A DNA stretch of 64,000 nt from Arachidicoccus ginsenosidivorans (GCF_007971385.1 NZ_CP042434.1:744001-808000); one strand, 5' to 3'. Shown: positions 8,341-19,746, numbered from the stretch's first letter. Notes: generated by a model not told the origin, from the letters alone. Numbers and translations are program-made.

Positions 8341-9609
8341 ATGCGGGCAAATCAGCTTCATTTTGCAATCAGGAAATTTGAACCTTTTGAAAAGTTTATA
8401 CAGCAGCTATGGCAGGATTATACCAGACAGACGGGCTGCCCGTTGGAACTGGTAGCGGCGCCAATGGATTTACCTGAATTGCATAATAGTCTGCTGACAG
8501 AAAACGGCTTAAAAACAGGTCAGTGGGACCTGGCCTTAATCAGTGCTGACTGGATAAGGGAGGCAATTATGTCTGATGCAGTCCATCCCATTGAACCTTT
8601 GGTCGATGAGCTGAATTATTTTGAGCCCTGGCCACTTTCCTTACTGCGCGCACAAAAACATGGTAATTATCATTACGGTGTGCCATTTCATGACGGACCG
8701 GAGTGTATGATTTATCGTAAAGATCTTTTTGAAGACCCAATGCATCAAGAAGGTTTTCTTTTGCAATACGGTTATGTGTTGGAAGCACCTAAAAACTGGG
8801 CATCTTTTTATGATATAGCTCGCTATTTTCATGCAAAGCAAAAGAATTTAGCAGGCACAGCGCTGGCGGGCTATCCCGATGGACATAATGGCGTTTATGA
8901 TTTTTGCATCCATTGCTGGTCTCGCGGCGGAGAATTCATCCAGCCAGATGGTCAGATTAACTTTCATCAGCCACCCATTGAGCAGGCGCTCAGCTATTAC
9001 AGAAAGTTAGCCCAGGATTCAACCGCAGTGCATAGGGATTCAATGAGGATGGATTCAGTGCAACTGGGCATAGCCTTTGCCAGAGGCGAACTGGCCATGA
9101 TGATCAATTGGTTTGGATTTGCCACCTATGCGGCGCAATTAAATAATAGCCCTGTTTCCGGTAAGATTTCGGTGGCACCTATCCCCCACCAGGCAGGCAT
9201 CTCTCCGATCGCACCCAATTCATACTGGGTGTATGGTATCGGCAGCGGAAGTCAGCATGCTGCCATCGCCATGGATTTTATCCAATTTGCCACCACTGCC
9301 GATAGGGATGTACAATTGACCCTCAATGGCGGCATCGGCTGCCGCAAATCAACCTGGCACGATCCGGCCATTAATAGGCAACTTCCATTTTTTCATCAAT
9401 TGGAAGACATTCATCAATATGCCAGAGAATTACCTGATTTTGGATACTGGCCCTCTATTGCAGCCATTATTGATGAAATGATGGTTATGACAGCATCAAC
9501 AGATCGACCTATTGCAGACATAATATCTTTAGGCCAATCTAAAGCAGAAGCGGTGGAGGCGCTGGACTTACAACAAAATGTGCCCAACCTCGCAAATAAT
9601 ACTGATTAA
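8341..9609 (+). CDS. Signal-less solute-binding-protein-fold protein B
   Basis: A 422-residue protein with the two-lobed family 1 binding-protein pattern (VPFHDGPECMIYRKDLFEDP, then a DFCIHCWSRGGEFIQ region and GIAFARGELAMMINWFG). It begins directly with the first beta strand (ANQLHFAIRKFEPFE) and carries no signal peptide or lipobox. Together with protein A it flanks the two CoA transferases, without any ABC transporter components. A cytoplasmic ligand-binding or scaffold function is inferred. The gene is complete and shows no frame damage. Confidence 0.7.
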   Translation: MRANQLHFAIRKFEPFEKFIQQLWQDYTRQTGCPLELVAAPMDLPELHNSLLTENGLKTGQWDLALISADWIREAIMSDAVHPIEPLVDELNYFEPWPLSLLRAQKHGNYHYGVPFHDGPECMIYRKDLFEDPMHQEGFLLQYGYVLEAPKNWASFYDIARYFHAKQKNLAGTALAGYPDGHNGVYDFCIHCWSRGGEFIQPDGQINFHQPPIEQALSYYRKLAQDSTAVHRDSMRMDSVQLGIAFARGELAMMINWFGFATYAAQLNNSPVSGKISVAPIPHQAGISPIAPNSYWVYGIGSGSQHAAIAMDFIQFATTADRDVQLTLNGGIGCRKSTWHDPAINRQLPFFHQLEDIHQYARELPDFGYWPSIAAIIDEMMVMTASTDRPIADIISLGQSKAEAVEALDLQQNVPNLANNTD

Positions 9610-9706
9610 ATTTGCAAAAATTATTCAAGGGCTCAATGAAGCGAAAAAAATAAATAAATCAAGGCAGATAAAGATAGATCAATAAAAATACCCCATCAAT
9701 AAAACA

Positions 9707-10812
9707 ATGGAAAACCTAATTGATATAAATGGACAAGCGCAAGTTAAATTAAGGACACCAGCGCCAAAAAAACCAGTGCCCATTATAATTATTGGTGCAG
9801 GCGGCATCGTAAGAGATGCGCACCTGCCTGCCTATACATCAGCTGGACTGGAAGTATTCGGCATTGTTAACCGTACACGCAGCAAGGCAGCGGCGCTGGC
9901 AAAACAGTTTAGCGTTCCCCATGTATTCGATTCAGTAGAAGCGGCTGTAAAAGCAGCCCCCAAGGAGGTCGTCTATGATATTGCCCTGATGCCAGATCAG
10001 TATTTAGCCACGTTACAGGCTCTGCCAGATGGGGCGACGGTGCTGATACAAAAGCCCATGGGGGAATCGCTTGATGAGGCGGCTGCATTATTGCAACTTT
10101 GCCAGCAAAAAAAACTGACAGCAGCCATCAATTGCCAGCTACGGTATGCACCTTTTGTCCATGTTGCCCGCCAAATGATAGATCAAAGACTCTTAGGGGA
10201 GATCTACGATATGGAAGTCCGCCTGACAACTTATACCCCTGGGAAATTTTCCCGCATGTTGCCGTCAACAAACGACTGGAAATCCTCTATCATTCCATTC
10301 ATTATATGGATCTGATCAGAAGTTTTCTAGGTGAACCTGAAAGTATTGTCAGCAAGACTTTTGGCCATCCGGCCAAAACTTTCTCCTCTACCAGGACGAC
10401 CACTATATTTTCCTATGGGCAAAATAAGCGGGCGGTCATAAGTACCAATCATGACCACAATTTTGGGCCGGATGAGCAGGAGAGCTTTATCAAATGGGAA
10501 GGTACCAAGGGCGTGATCAAAGCAAAAATGGGCTTACTGCTGGATTACCCCACAGGAGTAGCTGATCAATTTGACTATTGCTTACTCAGTGAACAAGGAA
10601 CTCCCAGGTGGCATAAACTGGATATTAAAGAAACCTGGTTCCCGGATGCTTTCAGAAATATCATGTATGCATTACAAAGGTACAGGGAAGGTTCAGATAC
10701 ACACCTGCCAAATCTTGTACAGGATGTCTATCACACCATGGAACTGGTGGAGGCAGCTTACCAGTCCAATAAACTCGATGGACATCACACGGCTGTTGGT
10801 TCCATCATTTAA
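9707..10812 (+). CDS. Gfo/Idh/MocA oxidoreductase, frameshifted at 10236-10239
   Basis: The first part (9707 to about 10239) has the Rossmann motif GAGGIVRDAHLP (residues 30-41) and the QKPMGES segment in place of EKP. The second part, in another frame up to 10812, continues with LYHSIHYMDLIRSFLGEP and FNQ-like barrel strands. Adding one C to the run CCCC at 10236-10239 joins them as TYTPWEIFPHVA and gives a complete 368-residue enzyme, the usual family length. NAD(P)-dependent oxidation or reduction of a sugar, polyol or sugar acid in the cytoplasm is expected. It lies between the CoA-transferase block and the MaoC gene. The break is probably a sequencing error. Confidence 0.8.
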
Positions 10813-10846
10813 ATGCTTAACCTAATATTTTAACCATTATCAAACC

Positions 10847-11305
10847 ATGCATATACACCAACAATTTTATGAAGATTACCAATTGGGGGTTAGCAGATTA
10901 AGTCTTGGCCGGACCATTACAGAAAGCGATATAGTCCTGCATGCGGGCCAGACTGGCGATTTTTTCCCCCATCATATGGATGCCGAGTGGTGTAAATCGC
11001 AGCCTTTTAAACAAAGAATTGCCCACGGCACGTTAATTTTTAGTGTAGCAATCGGACAGACAGCCACCCAGATTAATCCTGAGGCATTCTCCAAAGGTTA
11101 TGATAGACTGCGGTTTATTAAACCTGTTTTTATCGGTGACACCATCCACACCAAGGTCACAATTACAGAGGCCTCCCTGGATAAGAAACCGGGCTATGGT
11201 AAAATTGTAGAACACGTGGAGGTTTTTAATCAAGACGACAACTTGGTTATGGTTTGCGACCATATCTTACTAGCAAAACTAAAAAATACTGATCCAAATT
11301 TATAA
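10847..11305 (+). CDS. MaoC-like hotdog-fold (R)-enoyl-CoA hydratase
   Basis: A 152-residue single hotdog domain of the MaoC dehydratase family. The hydratase motif appears as [13 protein letters not shown], with catalytic Asp38 and His43, and the hotdog helix continues through [15 protein letters not shown]. Such enzymes add or remove water at 2-enoyl-CoA thioesters. Together with the two CoA transferases it strongly suggests that a carboxylic acid is activated as a CoA thioester and then hydrated or dehydrated. It lies four bases upstream of the transporter gene, in the same operon. Confidence 0.88.
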   Translation: MHIHQQFYEDYQLGVSRLSLGRTITESDIVLHAGQTGDFFPHHMDAEWCKSQPFKQRIAHGTLIFSVAIGQTATQINPEAFSKGYDRLRFIKPVFIGDTIHTKVTITEASLDKKPGYGKIVEHVEVFNQDDNLVMVCDHILLAKLKNTDPNL

Positions 11306-11308
11306 CCC

Positions 11309-12376
11309 ATGATGGTTCCAAATCCTATTGAGGGCATCGGATTACATGCGGTCGGCGCAACCGCCGCATCAACCTGTTATCTGCCCTATCATAAGACAAC
11401 TAATTGGTCCTGGGTCTCCTATTGGCTGATCCAGTCATTGTTTGCCTGGATCCTGACACCACTTGTATTAGCGCTGTTAACCGTCCCTGATTTCTTTGGC
11501 ATTATTCAACACGCTCCAACGAAGGTCCTTTGGCTTACCTTTTTATTTGGCGGCATTTATGGCTTTGGTGGCATGTCCTTTGGATTTGCGACCCGTTATA
11601 TTGGTTATTCTCTAACTTATGCCATCTCCATTGGCATCTCCGCAGTACTAGGCACGATCCTGCCACTGATGATGCATGGAACAATAGGCGATTATTTTCA
11701 GCAACCTGGCGGACATATTATCGCTTTTGGTATGCTGGTGGCCATTGTAGGAGTAAGCTTATGTGGATGGGCGGGATTTAAAAAAGAACAGGAAATCAAG
11801 CAAAATACACCCGTAAGCGCTCCGATAAGATTCAATATGCGCACGGGGCTACTACTAGCCATCACTGCTGGTATATTATCCGGCATTTTTAATATTGCCT
11901 TGGAATTAGGACAACCCATTTCAGACATAGCCGCCCAAAAAGGTGCCGGTATATTTGAAGGGAATGCCAAACTAATTATTGCAACCAGCGGCTGTTTTGT
12001 GGTAAACTTTATCTGGTTCTCGCTGTTAGCACTGAAAGAAAAACGATTTAAAGAGTTTTCTCAAAAGCATTATAAGACACCTAAGGACAGTCCACGTCCA
12101 TCAAAGGCGCTTTTTAAAAACCTGTTATGGTCTTCACTGGGAGGCATCCTTTGGTGCATGCAGTTTTTCTTTTATGGGCTGGGTCATGTCAAAATGGGTA
12201 AACTCCAGTTTGCCAGTTGGGTGATCCATATGTCTATGCTGATATTTTTTAGCTTTCTTGTGGGAATCGCCATGAAAGAATGGAAAAGCGTTTCCAAAAG
12301 CACCTATGGCATTTTAATTACCGCACTTGTTACATTGGCCATTTCCTTTGTGATCATGAGTTATGCCGGTATGTAG
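11309..12376 (+). CDS. rhaT: RhaT-type L-rhamnose/proton symporter
   Basis: A 355-residue membrane protein with about ten hydrophobic segments and RhaT family features: PNPIEGIGLHAVGATAASTCYLPY at the start in two halves (IEGIGLHAVGA, ASTCYLPYH), GGIYGFGGMSFGFATRYIGYS, and WCMQFFFYGLGHVKMG near the C terminus. RhaT belongs to the drug/metabolite transporter superfamily and imports L-rhamnose with protons. It is the last gene of the IclR-linked operon, before a strong terminator. No rhamnose isomerase, kinase or aldolase gene is present in the window, so the real cargo may be another deoxysugar or its acid. Confidence 0.85.
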   Translation: MMVPNPIEGIGLHAVGATAASTCYLPYHKTTNWSWVSYWLIQSLFAWILTPLVLALLTVPDFFGIIQHAPTKVLWLTFLFGGIYGFGGMSFGFATRYIGYSLTYAISIGISAVLGTILPLMMHGTIGDYFQQPGGHIIAFGMLVAIVGVSLCGWAGFKKEQEIKQNTPVSAPIRFNMRTGLLLAITAGILSGIFNIALELGQPISDIAAQKGAGIFEGNAKLIIATSGCFVVNFIWFSLLALKEKRFKEFSQKHYKTPKDSPRPSKALFKNLLWSSLGGILWCMQFFFYGLGHVKMGKLQFASWVIHMSMLIFFSFLVGIAMKEWKSVSKSTYGILITALVTLAISFVIMSYAGM

Positions 12377-12395
12377 TGATTGAATAAAATTTATT

Positions 12396-12444
12396 AAAAA
12401 GCCAGCCGTGACTTGCCTGATAGACGAATCACGGTTGGCTTTCG
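12396..12444. terminator. Bidirectional terminator after rhaT-type gene
   Basis: AAAGCCAGCCGTGA pairs with TCACGGTTGGCTTT (14 bp, one G-T wobble) around a loop of about 17 bases, followed by a T-rich tract. It separates the convergent CoA-transferase operon and GH127 gene. Confidence 0.8.
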
Positions 12445-12521
12445 GTTTTACTTTTAATTTTGCTTTCACCCTTATAACGTTGCTATTTTACCCGCTCCTT
12501 GCCAAATAATTACAGGTTGTA

Positions 12522-14669
12522 TCACTTGGCTGCCAGCGGCATCCATACTTCCATGTCCGCCCGTCCTTTGTTTTCCCAACTATAATAGGGGATCAGTCGG
12601 ATTTTAACCGGCCGGTCTGACTGATCGGATAGATTATAATAAAGCGCTGCTTTATTTTTTGCAGGTGGCGCCACAAAGGCAGTCGTTTCTAAAGCGGTAA
12701 TTTGTTGTGGGCCGATTTTCATTTTAATGGCTTTCCACGGATTTTCTTTAGCGATACGAATACTGGAAATATCTACATTTTTGGGCAGATCGGTTGATTC
12801 CAGACAATATACCAGCGGCCCACGCTGAACCGCCACCTGCCCCCTGGTAGCCTCCACTAAAGGGTTAGCAGCCATCAGCTTCACCTCCATGGGCAAATTC
12901 AATTCAATTTTATCGGTTGATTGCCATTGTCTGGTAAGGGTAAAATAACTGCCTGCCTGAACGGGGCCAGCGACGGCCTTGCCATTTACCATAAGGCTTG
13001 CACCGGTAGCCCAGAGCGGAATCCTTAGATGTAAGGTAAAAGGCTGACTTGGCATTTTATGTAGTGCTAAAGTAATTTTACCATTCCAGGGATAATCTGT
13101 TATTTCTTGAATATCAATAGAATCTCCCGCCTCTGTCTTTGTATGCAGCCAATTGGCACCATACAAATGCAGATACAAGCCGCTTTTATCCATTCCATAT
13201 ACATAATCACTGGCCTCAGCTATTGTTCTGACAACATTAGGGGGACAACAAAACGAATAACCGATATAAGGATCTCTGGGTAGTTCCGACCAGCGAAGGG
13301 TAAATGGCTGATCGCGGTTATACGCTAAAGGATTGGCATACAAAAAGGTTTTGCCATCCAGGCTTATACCAGACAGCACACTATTGTATAAGGTCCGTTC
13401 TAATACGTCCGCATATTTTTCTTCACCAGTTATCTGGAGCATACGCCAGTTCCAGAGCATATTACCGATATTGGCGCAGGTCTCATCATGCGCTGTAAAA
13501 TTTGGCAACTGATAAGGTCTGCCGTATGCCTGTGCCACCTGTTGTATTTCCTCTGGGTGATAAGAAGTGCCATCTGGAGATACCCCATCATACAGTGCAC
13601 CACAGCCGCCAGTTATATACATTTTACGCTGGGTAACATCCTGCCAGATACTGTCAAGAGGCCGCAGCAAAGAGCTGTCTCCGGTTTCTAAAAAGAGATC
13701 TGCCGCACCACTATACAGATAATTTGCCCGCACAGCATGACCGACAGCAGTCCGCTGTTGTCTAAATGGAATCCGGTCCTGATTTTGATCCGTCCCATTT
13801 GTGACTGCGTCTCTGAGATCCATTAATTTTTTAGCTAGTTCCAGGTATTTTTGCTTGCCTGTAGTCCTATAGAGTTCAATAACGCCCATATAATGGGCAG
13901 GGCAAATGGCACTACGCGCTAATGCCGGAGAACTATGTTCATAATAACGTTGCAAAAAATCAGCCGCTTTCTCGGCTACTTTCAACAGTGTTGTTTTGCC
14001 GGTAGCCCTGTAATAAACGCAGGCTGTGGTCATTAAATGACCCATATTGTACGCCTCAAAACTCAATGTATCACCAAATACTTGTAAAGAATCCGGACGG
14101 CTCATGGCGGCAATCTGCACCTGTGTGCCTAAATACCCATCCGGGCGCTGTGCCTTGGCAATCACTTTTATAATACCATCCATTAATTTGGAGCGTTGAG
14201 CAGATTTTGTATGCGCATAGACAGCCGCTGTACCTTCCAGCCATTTAAGAAAATCGCCATCCATAAAAGGAGGACCGATATGGATTCCCGTATCCAGCCC
14301 AGCAGCAATCTTAAAGTTTTTAAATCCGTGACTTAACGTATCATTATTAAACAAGCCCCACATATTAGGGACCATGGAACTATCACAAACTTTAAACCAA
14401 TCCGCCCAAAAGCCATCGGTCCACGCCACATCCTGCATGGGCACGCCTTGAAGTCTGGCAAAGGGACTGTATTTTGTATCTGTTATGCCTGCACTTCCAT
14501 CCAGGCCTGGGGGTCTGTTGAAAGACCTCTTTTTACTTTGTGCCTGACTACTTAGTGGATGACTAACCAGGCAAGTTAACGTAAGTATCAGTAACGCACC
14601 CATCCTCGAAAATCGGATCAGTAGCATGCGCTGAATTTGGTGATTTTTTATTTCCAATTTTATCTGCAT
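12522..14669 (-). CDS. GH127-like glycoside hydrolase (DUF1680)
   Basis: A 715-residue exported protein with an N-terminal hydrophobic segment ending in SSQAQ. GH127 hallmarks are HDETCANIGN near residue 394 (Glu and Cys zinc ligands) and FCCPPN near residue 473 (the nucleophilic cysteine and a further zinc ligand), in an (alpha/alpha)6 barrel followed by beta domains (PWNGKITLAL, QRGPLVYCLE). Family members are beta-L-arabinofuranosidases, and one relative acts on the aceric-acid branch of rhamnogalacturonan II. It lies 43 bases downstream of the GH106 gene and is probably co-transcribed with it. Substrate choice between arabinofuranose and aceric acid cannot be made from sequence alone. Confidence 0.88.
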   Translation of the reverse strand: MQIKLEIKNHQIQRMLLIRFSRMGALLILTLTCLVSHPLSSQAQSKKRSFNRPPGLDGSAGITDTKYSPFARLQGVPMQDVAWTDGFWADWFKVCDSSMVPNMWGLFNNDTLSHGFKNFKIAAGLDTGIHIGPPFMDGDFLKWLEGTAAVYAHTKSAQRSKLMDGIIKVIAKAQRPDGYLGTQVQIAAMSRPDSLQVFGDTLSFEAYNMGHLMTTACVYYRATGKTTLLKVAEKAADFLQRYYEHSSPALARSAICPAHYMGVIELYRTTGKQKYLELAKKLMDLRDAVTNGTDQNQDRIPFRQQRTAVGHAVRANYLYSGAADLFLETGDSSLLRPLDSIWQDVTQRKMYITGGCGALYDGVSPDGTSYHPEEIQQVAQAYGRPYQLPNFTAHDETCANIGNMLWNWRMLQITGEEKYADVLERTLYNSVLSGISLDGKTFLYANPLAYNRDQPFTLRWSELPRDPYIGYSFCCPPNVVRTIAEASDYVYGMDKSGLYLHLYGANWLHTKTEAGDSIDIQEITDYPWNGKITLALHKMPSQPFTLHLRIPLWATGASLMVNGKAVAGPVQAGSYFTLTRQWQSTDKIELNLPMEVKLMAANPLVEATRGQVAVQRGPLVYCLESTDLPKNVDISSIRIAKENPWKAIKMKIGPQQITALETTAFVAPPAKNKAALYYNLSDQSDRPVKIRLIPYYSWENKGRADMEVWMPLAAK

Positions 14670-14712
14670 TTATTAAAGCGTTTAAGCCGTGTACAATTTT
14701 TTATATTTATTT

Positions 14713-17700
14713 CTATTTTTCATCCATGCTGTCCGATTTACCTTTTAGCGAAGGATTGGCATTACCCTTATTTACCATCAACCACACAGGACCTATAAGA
14801 CCCGCTGGCAATAAGTGATGTCCTTGTAGATTAAAGGGGCTAGTGGTCCAGGTCTGTCTTTGTGATTCAGGCAGCCTTTCATCTGATAGTATTCTGTTAG
14901 CCCAGGTGTTGGCCACCTGGATTTCCAGAAAATTATCCCCCGCTTTTAGCGCCTTGGTGATATCTACCTGATAAGGATAGGTCCAGGCAACACCGAGATT
15001 AATATTATTCAATCGGACGCTGGCAATATCATGGACTTTACCCAATGCAAGTAAAATCTCGTTGTCCGTAGCGTCTTTATATGTATTTTTCTTACTAGTC
15101 CATTTAAAATGAATCCGATAAGTAGCTATGCCTGAATAATTTTTAATACTATCTGCGTCCAGGCTAGTCCAATCCTGTAATGTTTTAAAGGTTACAGGAG
15201 CCTTCGGACCGCCCCGTTTTGGATCAAACTGCACCTGCCAAGGGCCTGTTAGCTGCGCTGCTGGATCAAGCGCTTGTTGATCTGGGCCGGCCTCTAAATA
15301 AGTCTGCCTGACTTTATTAGCTACTTTAAATGCTCCTTTTTTCAGATCCCTTAAGAAAATAAAGACAGATCCGTTTTGTGGCAACTCGATCATAAGTCTT
15401 GTTTTATTTTCATCAGTCTTCCACCACCGGACTGCTTTAAATTGGCCTGTCACTGCATCGTAAAGCATTGGGGTTTTATTACCTTCTCTTAATGTTATCT
15501 GGATATCTCTAACACTATCTAGTTGATTGGAGACAAAGTACAAATCAGTTGCACCCAAGGCTTTAAGATCCGGGCCGTCCATGTTTGCAGCTTCAATGCT
15601 CTCATCTTTATTAGCTGGCTGTCTCTTGGGCGTTAAAGAAGCGTCTTTGCCAATACGGCGATGATTCCAGGCAATTGCTTTTGCATAGCTACCGGTCTTG
15701 GTGCAGGTCGCCTTAAAATCTCTTAGAATCCCCAAGGCACTCAAATCGGTGTTTGAATATACACCATAAACCACCCGGCCACTACCTATCTTACGCACAA
15801 AACCTTGGTCTTTATGGGCATTAAAAAAAACCTCACTTCCAAGTAATTCCTGAATAATTAAATGCAGCGAATCTAGTTGCGCATCCTTATTTACCGATAA
15901 TCCTTCCAAAAACTGTGGATATCTATCTGCCAGCAGGGTCGCTCCGGCTTTTGTAAGCGCCAGCAACTTTTTTGCGACAGCCAGACTCATATACGCAGGA
16001 TTCGGTTCCATTTTATCCAGTCTTGGTAATATGAGTAACTGATAACTGGCACCACCTGGCAACACCACTTGATCACCCTGCACACAGGCTAATCTGAGCA
16101 GCGCATCTCTATTGATGGCATCGTATTTATACCCATGTAATGGATCGATCCAATCCTTAGCCGTTGTAATCCCTGCAGAAGAAGTTACCTTTTCCGGAAT
16201 ATGTTGCAGGGGATTGCCTTTATTTTCCAGTCTTTTTTTCTCAGCTAAAATCCCGGATACACCAAAAAGTCCCGGCAATGTAGTCATCAGTCTATCTGGC
16301 AAAACTGCCCGGGAGGGAATTTCCTCCCCGTTAAATACAGCGATATCCGTAACAGGTGTGCCTTGTTGTAAAATCCATTGGGCTCTTCTGGTATAATCCA
16401 TCCAGCCATGAGCCATAGGCCACCAGGTCTGGTCTCTTTGAAAATAAAGTCCGACTCCGCCAAGGGTCATGCCGGGCGCGCGGTTAAGCCATGGATTTTC
16501 TCCAAAAACATGAAAGACCAACCGGTTTATACCCAGTGCATAATGATGATCCTGCAACGTTTTAAGCATCCCAGGATATTCATTCCATTTATTGCGCAGC
16601 TCCGTGAAAGCCTCCGCCTGAATGATATTTTTACCATATATATGACCACCGCTAATCGCATCCAATATATCATTGGGCTTGTCATGCGTAGGGCTATTTA
16701 GCCAAAACTCTCCCATCGGAAAATCTACTTGATCAAAGTGACTGATACCGTCCCCCACCATAACCGGCGCCGTACATTCGGCAGTCACTTTGTATCCCTT
16801 TTGGTGTGCCAAATCGCAAAGGGTCCCAAAATAGTTATCCTTTAGTAAATCTGCTATCGTCTGACGAACATCATGCAAAAACTGCTCAGACTGCCTGGAA
16901 GAACCCACTGGATAGCCGGCCATTACTGGCAAATACTTTAATGGATCATAGCCACGCCGTTTAATAAATGCATTTCTGAAGACAGGTGACCAGTTCTGAG
17001 CGCCACACTCCCAGCTATCCATGTAGAATACTTTCAATACACTAGTAGATAAATGCGGACCCAATTTTTTAATGGCTTTACCGAACCAGCTGTCAAATTG
17101 AAGTTTGATGGCTACAGGATTAAATTTATCACATTCCAGGCCTTTGCCGCCGCCTGCTGTCGCATTGGTCATCCCAGTTGATGAATGTCCCATCCGAACA
17201 ATAGTCCATCTACCCCGGGGAACCTTCCAATGGAGCGTACCATCCGCCTGTACATACTTTGTGATATTGATCAGCTGACTGGGTTTAATACAACTACTGT
17301 CTGGAATGAGGCTCGTATCCGTTCTTTTAGAAATCCGCCAAATGGCACCTGACTTTCCTTCAAAATGATCTATTCTGGCCTCTGAGGACAACTTAAGTCC
17401 CGTAAGTTTTAAACTGGGACTCCATTTGGCATCATCCAGATCCTCACTTCCAGGTTCTGTCCCCTCAGGATCATACACAAATCGAAAATATTTCGAGGTT
17501 ACCGCTGGGATTGTGTAATGAACAGGATACAAATAATCCTGCCAACCGCTTCTGGCTGGCACTAGCTCAGTATAATAACGATAATCCTTTCCATTATCAC
17601 TAATGTAAATTCTCAGTCTTTTTGCCTGAAAGGTTATCCCCTTTGTGATAATCTCAATAGATCTACATGTAAATGGCTTCTTAAACGTATAATCGATCCA

Positions 17701-18401
17701 ACAGGACTTTTTGCTGCTAAAGTTTTCTTTATTACCAGGCGTTATCAATTTAGTGCCGTCTTGGCCAGGTGCATTGGTAGTAACAACTGGTATAATGTTA
17801 TCAGTAGAACTATCCGAGCCAGGTAGGGCAGTAAAAGCATACACAGCAATATCTCTATAATACCCCTCTTGAATATTTTTAGCCTGGGGGAGTTTAATTA
17901 TTTTTTCGTTGCCATTCCCCTTAACGGTGGTATCTGACCAGACAACTCTTTGCATGGATAAAGCAGGTGTAATCCAAGGGCCTCCTGAAGTAGCAAAACC
18001 ATCTCCCACATGCATGCCCAGTTTAAGTCCCAGGCTATCTGCAATGCTAAAGGCTTTTTTGAGCATTTGCCACCAAAGTGGCGTCAATTGAACGACCGGC
18101 GGATTTATTAGTAGCGAATCCGGTTTACCTCTGACGCAAACTAAATAGGCACCCGCAATGCCTTGCTCCTTCATGGCAGTCAAATCCGCCCGAATACCCG
18201 CTTCAGACACGCTGGCATCCATCCAATACCATAAAACCCAAGGCTTGGCACTATCATAATCTGTGTGATGCGCTATGTGAGATGTACCCAAATTTTTTGG
18301 GCTATTTTGACCGTTAATGCGTACCCCAAAAAATAAACTTAAGGTAAAAATGCAAATAGCTGCAAGATTTTTTGTTTAAAAAATAAAGATTTTAAATGCA
18401 T
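14713..18401 (-). CDS. GH106 alpha-L-rhamnosidase, signal peptide frameshifted at 18368-18373
   Basis: A large GH106 enzyme (KPWVLWYWMDASVSEAGI, LVFHVFGENPWLNRAPGM) with a C-terminal beta-sandwich (TYRIHFKW, LGVAWTYPYQVDIT). The catalytic barrel carries VFYMDSWECGAQNW and VTAECTAPVMVGDG. The long frame alone would have to start at a TTG at 18291 and would lack a signal peptide. Upstream codons in the same frame spell ICIFTLSLFFGVRINGQ, a signal-peptide core, and an ATG at 18401 begins MHLKSLFFKQKI in the other frame. Adding one base to the T6 run at 18368-18373 joins them into a 1229-residue exported protein. GH106 cleaves terminal alpha-L-rhamnose in pectin. Confidence 0.88.
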
Positions 18402-18871
18402 ATTTAAAAAGTATGAATTTCAAGGGCTAATAAGAAAATAAAATGCTGCACTGATCTAACATGAGCAGTACATATTTTCAACCGCTGCGTAACTGCACGC
18501 TTGCCCGGCTGAACCAACTTAATTTAATTGATAATGATAAATTTATTCCCAGGACTGCTCCCCGTGTAAATTTACTGTAACATGGCCATATTTCTGGTAT
18601 GGATTCTTGTCATTTTTACTATAATCTTTTATCCGATTTCTATCAAATCAATTAATATTCAAAGCTTTATCCGCCCGGCATCGTTTGCATAGATTCCGAG
18701 CATTATTAGGAGGATGTTTCTTAAATTTGTTATGAACATTCAACAGAAGCTTAAATCAGCATTTCTGAGACAATCATTAATAGAAAAATCAGCAAAATAT
18801 TTAAAGGTGTATGAATAACACCTGCATCCAGGCATTCCTGAAATTCCACTTTTATTAAAAATAAGCAGACC
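18402..18871. promoter_or_regulatory. Divergent control region between GH106 and AraC-type genes
   Basis: About 470 bases without a gene. On the plus strand TAAATTTG at 18722-18729 fits the -7 consensus for the regulator gene, giving a leader of roughly 135 bases. No comparably clear box was found for the GH106 gene. The spacing fits control of GH106-GH127 by the AraC-type regulator, but no operator repeat was identified. Confidence 0.4.
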
Positions 18872-19746
18872 ATGAAACCTCAATTCCATAAAGTCCCCTG
18901 CTGGCAAACAGTTCCTATGTTGCCCGACATGAGTTCAAGCGTCAGCAAACGGAAACCAACTGGCATTACCATCCGGAAATGGAACTGGTTTATATCAAAC
19001 ACGGCAGTGGCTCGCGTTATATTGGCAACAACATTTCACCATTTGCAGCGGGAGAGGTAATCCTGCTGGGTGAAAATATTCCACATATCTGGCGTTTTAA
19101 TAAAGACACGAGCGCCAAAGGCCATCAGATGGATGCCGAAGCGTTATCGATTCATTTTCACCCAGAATGTCTGGGAAAAGATATTTTTCAGTTGCAGGAG
19201 GCCTATTTACTGCCCCGTTTATTTGAAAAAGCAAAAAGCGGTCTGTTGATTGAAGGTGATGCCAGGGAAAAAGTAGCGCGACTGATGCTGGATGCCATGG
19301 AAGCCACCAATCTGGACCGAATCATCATCTTACTCAGAATCTTAAAAACACTCGCAGAATCCTCTGACCTCACCCCCATCTGTATTTCTCATAATGTCCC
19401 ACCCAAATCCAGTGAATACGATCAGGCCCGGCTCAATGAGATCTGTGCCTACACCTTATCCAATTATAAAAACGACATTACACTGGAGGAAATCTCTGCC
19501 ATCAGCCATTTGAGTACAACCTCATTTTGCCGGTATTTTAAATCCATGACCAAAAAGACCTATTATAATTTCTTAAATGAAATACGTGTCAGCCAGGCCT
19601 GTAAACTACTGATAGAGGATAAAATCCCCACAAATATCATTTGTTTTGAAAGTGGATTTAATAATATCTCTAATTTTTACCGCCACTTTAAAAAGGTCAC
19701 TGGTGTCACCCCCTTTGAATACAAGAAAAAATATTTGAGTTGCTAA
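18872..19746 (+). CDS. AraC family transcriptional regulator, frameshifted at 18895-18898
   Basis: Cupin sensing domain (NWHYHPEMELVYIKHGSGSR, AGEVILLGENIPHIW) followed by two C-terminal helix-turn-helix motifs (ITLEEISAISHLSTTSFCRY; PTNIICFESGFNNISNFYRH), ending GVTPFEYKKK. The N-terminal 8 codons (MKPQFHKV) and the rest are in different frames. One extra C in the CCCC run at 18895-18898 gives KVPLLANSSYVARHEF and a complete 291-residue regulator. It senses a sugar or oligosaccharide in the cytoplasm and probably controls the divergent GH106-GH127 pair and perhaps the long minus-strand block. The interruption is probably a sequencing error. Confidence 0.88.
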
